Source of the DNA: Whalleya microplaca
Taxonomy: Eukaryota; Ascomycota; Sordariomycetes; Xylariales; Xylariaceae
Assembly: GCA_022497155.1 (NCBI GenBank)
Contig: MU385719.1
Span: 248,001 to 312,000, forward strand
Direction of reading: 5' to 3'
Length of the DNA: 64,000 nt
In this document: positions 60,044 through 64,000 of the stretch, piece after piece
Layout: each line of letters begins with the position of its first letter
Numbering within the stretch: position 1 is the stretch's first letter
Notes under the pieces: model-generated
What the model was told of the DNA's origin: nothing
Database searches by the model: none
Seen by the model: the letters and a program-made list of their open reading frames with translations, nothing else
Translations under genes and position numbers: made by a program

Positions 60044-61308
60044 ATGGCTCTCAGTAATTCCAAGCCTCCTGCTTCTTGGAAATATACGCCTCAGGACATC
60101 AGTTTGCCAGCTGATGCCGAAGACACCATCTCGTCCATCTCATGGTCGCCTGTCGCCAATAATCTGGCAGTCGCATCGTGGGATGGAAAAGTGCGTGTCT
60201 ACGATATCGTCAACGGAGCCGCACGAGGAGTCGCCATGCTCCAAGCGGCGGGCCCTCTCTTCAGCTGTCACTGGGCCAAGGTAAGTTTACGAGTTTTCTA
60301 ACCCACAGCATTTATACAAAGGAAGAAAAAAACCAATATTTCCGTTAGGTAAGTGAGCTTCAAATATCTAGATTAGCTCTCGATGAATGGGGTATTGAGC
60401 TGTATACTAGGATGGAGAGACGATAGTCGCTGCAGGAGCGGAAAAGACGGCACATCTATTGCATCTGCCTACGGGTCAAAAGGCCACCATTGGCTCTCAC
60501 GAAGCACCCATTCGTGCAGTACGCTTCGTTGATATTCCTGAATCGAACGGTCCTATTTTCGTCTCTGGATCATGAGATAAAACAGTCAAATACTGGGATC
60601 TACGCCAGCAAGAGCCGCTTGCCACAATCCGTTGCGAGGAACGTGTCTATTCGATGGATGCGAAGTCAGATCTCCTGGTCATCGCGACCGCTGAGCGCAA
60701 TATCCATCTCGTTGACCTTCACAAGCCGACCACGCTTCTTCGAACCTTGAGGTCGCCTCTCAAGGAGCAGACTCGAGCTGTTTCCGTATTTCCCGACGGC
60801 AAGGGGTGGGGGACGGCGAGCATCGAGGGACGATGTAGCATCAACGCAAGGGACAAGGTGGAAAATAGGTATTGCAAGATTCCTCCTCATACCCGCACAT
60901 TCATATCGCCGGGAATATTCTTTGCCCATTTATCCTAACGTTTGATCCGTTGCACGAAGCAATTTCGATATTACATTTCGGTGTCACCGCGATAAACCTG
61001 TCAACGGAGTTACGAAGGTTTGGACCGTCAATGATGTTCAGTTCCACCCTGTTATTCAGACAATATTTACGACTGCTGGCGCTGATGGGATCATCTCCTT
61101 CTGGGACAAGGTCTCGAGGTCGAGACTTAGTTTCTATGCTCAGGAAGGCAATGCGATCACTACCACGGGATTCAACCGTGACGGTAGTCTCTTCGCGTAT
61201 GCAGTCGGCTACGACTGGAGCATGGGGGTTTGCGGAAATAATCCTGAGATTCCGACGAAACTCATGCTCCATGCTGTTTGTAATCGTGACACTAAGAAAA
61301 AAAGATAA
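60044..61308 (+). pseudogene. Rae1/Gle2-like WD40 gene with an in-frame TGA
   Basis: Exons 60044-60280, 60411-60868 and 60960-61308 join to 347 codons, the size of Rae1/Gle2 (mRNA export, nuclear pore, Nup98 partner). Family blocks are clear: DTISSISWSPVANNLAVASW, VRVYDIVNGAARG, CHWAK|DGETIVAAGAEK, HEAPIRAVRFVDIP, VKYWDLRQQEPLATI, RCEERVYSMDAKSDLLVIAT, FRCHRDKPVNG, FNRDGSLFAYAVGYDWSMG. The expected GSWDKT reads GS, TGA (60573-60575), DKT: the Trp codon TGG has become TGA, so a protein would stop after 133 residues. The later exons remain open and conserved but more divergent than Rae1 usually is (KVWTVNDVQFHPV, MLHAVCNRD). This is probably a decayed paralogue, with the true Rae1 elsewhere; a sequence error is the alternative. 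Confidence 0.8.
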
Positions 61309-61746
61309 AGCTGTCAGTGTTTCATGTATACCCAGATGTGGGCTAAGTTGGAATGGGGGTCGTTGGGGTAATGATACGAGCAGTTGAAGAACACTCTCTA
61401 GATTGGCAGTCTTGTATTATTGGAGGATTTTCTTTGTTTACAGTTTTGGTATATGTATGAAGCGAACAGCAGGAATGCGTAAATGTTCAGGAATAAGCCC
61501 GCCTCACAGAGGTATTGGGTAAGGTTGAAAGGCATGGCAGAGCAATCAAGCGGAATTCAAGTCACCAAGCACAGACAAGGTTTTACAGTCGCTACTCTCA
61601 GATGTTGTCATATGAAGGATCGATAATAGTTTATAACTCAAGGCTTGGTGACATCAAATCACCAGCGGAAGTCTGCATTTTCTGGCATACGTTTCAAGCA
61701 TCGAATGTGTTGTGCGCTCCAGTCTGTCAATAGCCGGACAAGCTCC
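61309..61746. other. Intergenic, no gene seen
   Basis: 3' flanks of two convergent genes with no supported feature. Confidence 0.6.
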
Positions 61747-62660
61747 TCACCTAATAATGGTGATGCCTATGATGGTGTCGACTGTGACGCTGTCGTTCCT
61801 CTTCCTGACGTCGTGCTTCTCGGCGTTCTGCTTCTCGGCGTCGTGCTTCTCGGCGTTCTGCCTCTCGGCGTTCTCTCTCTTCTCGATGTCGTCTCTCACG
61901 CTGCCACTCGTGGCACTGAAAGCAGCTGTATAGATTATACAAGAACCCGCGTGCACAAACATAGATTTCTTCTTCATCAGGTGCTTGTGCAACATAATTA
62001 TGGTGCATGTGATCTGGAACCACGTCAGGCAGCCAACTCTCGCTAACTCGCTTACATCCCCGCCTGAAAAGGAAAGAAGAGGTGGAAGAAAGAGGAGGAG
62101 AGGAGGCAGAAGAAGAAGAGAAACTCACTGTACGCGAACCTAAACCCGAAGCCTTCAGCCATTCCGGACTTCGAGATCCGGCCATGCTCCACCTTCCGCG
62201 CTCCATTTATGATGGCCTCAAGCGGGGCCCGGAGCCTGGACTTACGTACCCCGTTATAGGCCCCGGTCCGGGGCTCTATGTGCAGCACGATTCCCAATTC
62301 TCTCGATCCCACATGCATCGGTTGGTCTAGTGGCAAATAGATGTGGGATAAATCGTCATCATTTAACCACAACCTCGCCAGCTCGTAGCATCGGTCCTAC
62401 GTGATCAAGAATCAGCAGTTATTGCTACTTTTCATCTTACTGGCAGATCCCTCGAGGCCTACTTCTAGAGCAAAGTGCTCAAGGAAATTATTTTCGAGTA
62501 GATAGTGTGTGCGTTCACGAGATGGTGGCGCAGAGGCGGTTAGAGCACTCTGGAACTGACTCACCTCAAAGGTCCCCAACGGATGAGATCGGCGTGGCCG
62601 GCCGGCCTGAGCACGCGACTCCTGTTCTAGGGTGTCCTCCTCGTAGGTTCCTGGTGGCAT
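61747..62660 (-). CDS. Unrecognised small gene with charged repetitive C-terminus
   Basis: A spliced model on the minus strand (62565-62660, 62246-62396, 61747-62063) gives 187 residues. Exon 1 starts MPPGTYEEDTLEQESRAQAG and ends at GTFE|GTGAGT. Exon 2 (DRCYELARLWLNDDDLSHIY; RELGIVLHIEPRTGAYNG) looks like real protein. The third exon contains NAEKHDAEKQNAEKHD-type repeats. Its frame depends on the donor: GTAAGT gives this model, while GTACGT just before it gives a stop three codons into exon 3. A neighbouring frame of the same DNA is also long and charged (EERERREAERRE) and ends in a His-rich tail. I do not recognise a family. The gene is real with moderate probability; its 3' half is uncertain. 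Confidence 0.45.
61807..61883. repeat. 15-bp tandem repeat, CGGCGTTCTGCTTCT-like, about five copies
   Basis: Imperfect 15-bp units alternating CGGCGTTCTG and CGGCGTCGTG lie inside the 3' end of the small minus-strand gene. All frames stay open because the unit is a multiple of three. Confidence 0.85.
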
Positions 62661-64000
62661 GGTGATTTCTGGCTACTCGATGTTGTTGTGTGTGTATATC
62701 TTTGGGGTGCGGATGCATTCGTCAGGTTGAGATTATAGCCAGAATAAATAGCACACTTTATAATCGTGAGCTGTGGTGACTCGCGTGTGTAGCTGGCGTA
62801 CGGGCCCTGTTTGTGTCGAGGAATGCCATAGGAACCGCTGATCGGTTATATGTCAGACACTGATCGAACATCCACGGAGGACCAATAGAGGTGACCGAAT
62901 AAGGATATCTATGTCAGGGCTTGACTGATTCATTTACCATGGGATTGGTTTCTAGTCATACTTTCTCGATATTATCGACGGTACCAACTTTATCATGTTT
63001 GTTTTCTGGTTACACGATCGACGCAAAAGGCGGTACAATAGTGCTAATGGTGACAATGAAATCAGTTATACCACGAAAGTGAGAGCGAGTGACTCGAATA
63101 CCTTGGGTCACCCTCGTGACTCAAGTTTGGGTATCATCTACCTTGTACCTTGAAGTCACCTCGAGATCAAATAGCTTTGATATTCCAAAAGTTTAGTCCA
63201 TTGGTGACTCGAGAACTCGGATATTAATCGGTTAAGTAGGATATTTGCCTATACGAGTCCTATTATTGAGTTACTACAAGGTACTGAATGATGTTCCACA
63301 TTGATATGATGTGAGAGAATCCGGGCTTATAATGGAATCTTTAATGATACATATAGTTCCCTCTTGGGCAAGAACACGCCCCAGGAGGGACTGGAATAGA
63401 ATAGTCAATCATCTAGTTTCGGGAGTTTAGTTAATTAAAAACAAGTTACTTCTATATTCCATGGATACTTTTCTTATCCCATAAAAAGTTACTTCGTAGG
63501 GAATTCTGAAATTTACAATCTCGAATACTTATGAGATTCTGAATTTTATATTCGTTTCACATATTATACATAAACACTTAGGGTAAGTTTTCAACGGAAG
63601 AAGCATAAATGAAAGATATGTGCAGGGTAATAAAGTAGATGACATAGTCATGCAATCTCAAAGCCCTCGTAAGGACTTATCATCAAACAGGCTAGAGGTA
63701 TAGTGTAGGTAAGTAGCTAGCCCTATTCTACATACTCCATCAGCGTATAAGATAATCGAGGCCTTATTAACTATCGTAATAAGCAAAATTGTTCAGTAGG
63801 AAAAAGCAATATATATTCATCAACTTATCATGAATACTAGGTTGGACCTTGGCTCTGGTTTCCCTTCACCTGCAGTCATATCTGCAGTGATGCCTATGAC
63901 ATAAACTTGTCATCAACGAACCTACAATCTAATCTAACAAGTGTCACATTCTAAATAAGATACCATCAATATACCGTGCGCCAGGCTTCATAAATCTTGT
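62661..64000. other. AT-rich right end, no gene seen
   Basis: No frame or RNA feature is supported. Confidence 0.55.

Noticed and set aside
33148..60575. Two in-frame TGA codons (HET and Rae1-like genes) as evidence of selenocysteine or stop recoding
   Set aside because: Fungi of this group lack selenoprotein machinery, the families have no Sec or Cys at these sites, and single transitions explain both.

Overview
This window comes from a filamentous ascomycete (Pezizomycotina, most likely a sordariomycete). Genes carry several 45-120 nt introns with GTAAGT/GTATGT-type donors and CTAAC-type branch sites. The protein families are typical of moulds: a Zn2Cys6 regulator, RTA1, HET, DUF6594, DUF3716 and a group I G-alpha. 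One 5S rRNA gene stands alone rather than in an array. A retroelement carries only C/T and G/A differences between its LTRs, as repeat-induced point mutation (RIP) would leave. The exon coordinates given were deduced by reading splice signals and keeping reading frames, not by alignment.

Layout. 1-9 kb: a peroxisomal-type carrier cut by the window edge, the SAGA subunit Sgf73, and a Zn2Cys6 transcription factor, all on the minus strand and separated by gene-poor DNA. 11.6-12.8 kb: an RTA1-family membrane protein. 13-18 kb: gene-poor. 18.7-32 kb: a compact housekeeping block with an NTF2+RRM protein (G3BP/Nxt3/Bre5 type), the kinetochore protein Nnf1 with a complete 5S rRNA gene inside its second intron, a cytochrome b561-like membrane protein, a mitochondrial DUF1640 protein, the splicing factor Cwc21 and the eIF2 assembly factor Cdc123. 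32.7-37.5 kb: a HET-domain gene with an in-frame stop and a 2,263 bp LTR element in one intron. 37.5-41.4 kb: gene-poor. 41.4-42.7 kb: a G-alpha subunit. 42.7-47.4 kb: gene-poor. 47.4-63 kb: a DUF1771-Smr protein ending in a CaaX box, a DUF6594 membrane protein, a DUF3716 protein, 3-ketodihydrosphingosine reductase, the ribosome biogenesis factor Sas10/Utp3, a Rae1-like WD40 gene broken by a stop codon, and an unrecognised small gene.

The genes do not form a pathway or a secondary-metabolite cluster. Most are ordinary core genes, often divergently paired (cytochrome b561/DUF1640, Cwc21/Cdc123, Tsc10/Sas10). The unusual content is the nested 5S gene, the RIP-marked LTR element inside the HET gene, the two conserved genes stopped by single TGA codons, and small dispersed or tandem repeats in the intergenic DNA. 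I found no convincing new multi-gene system.
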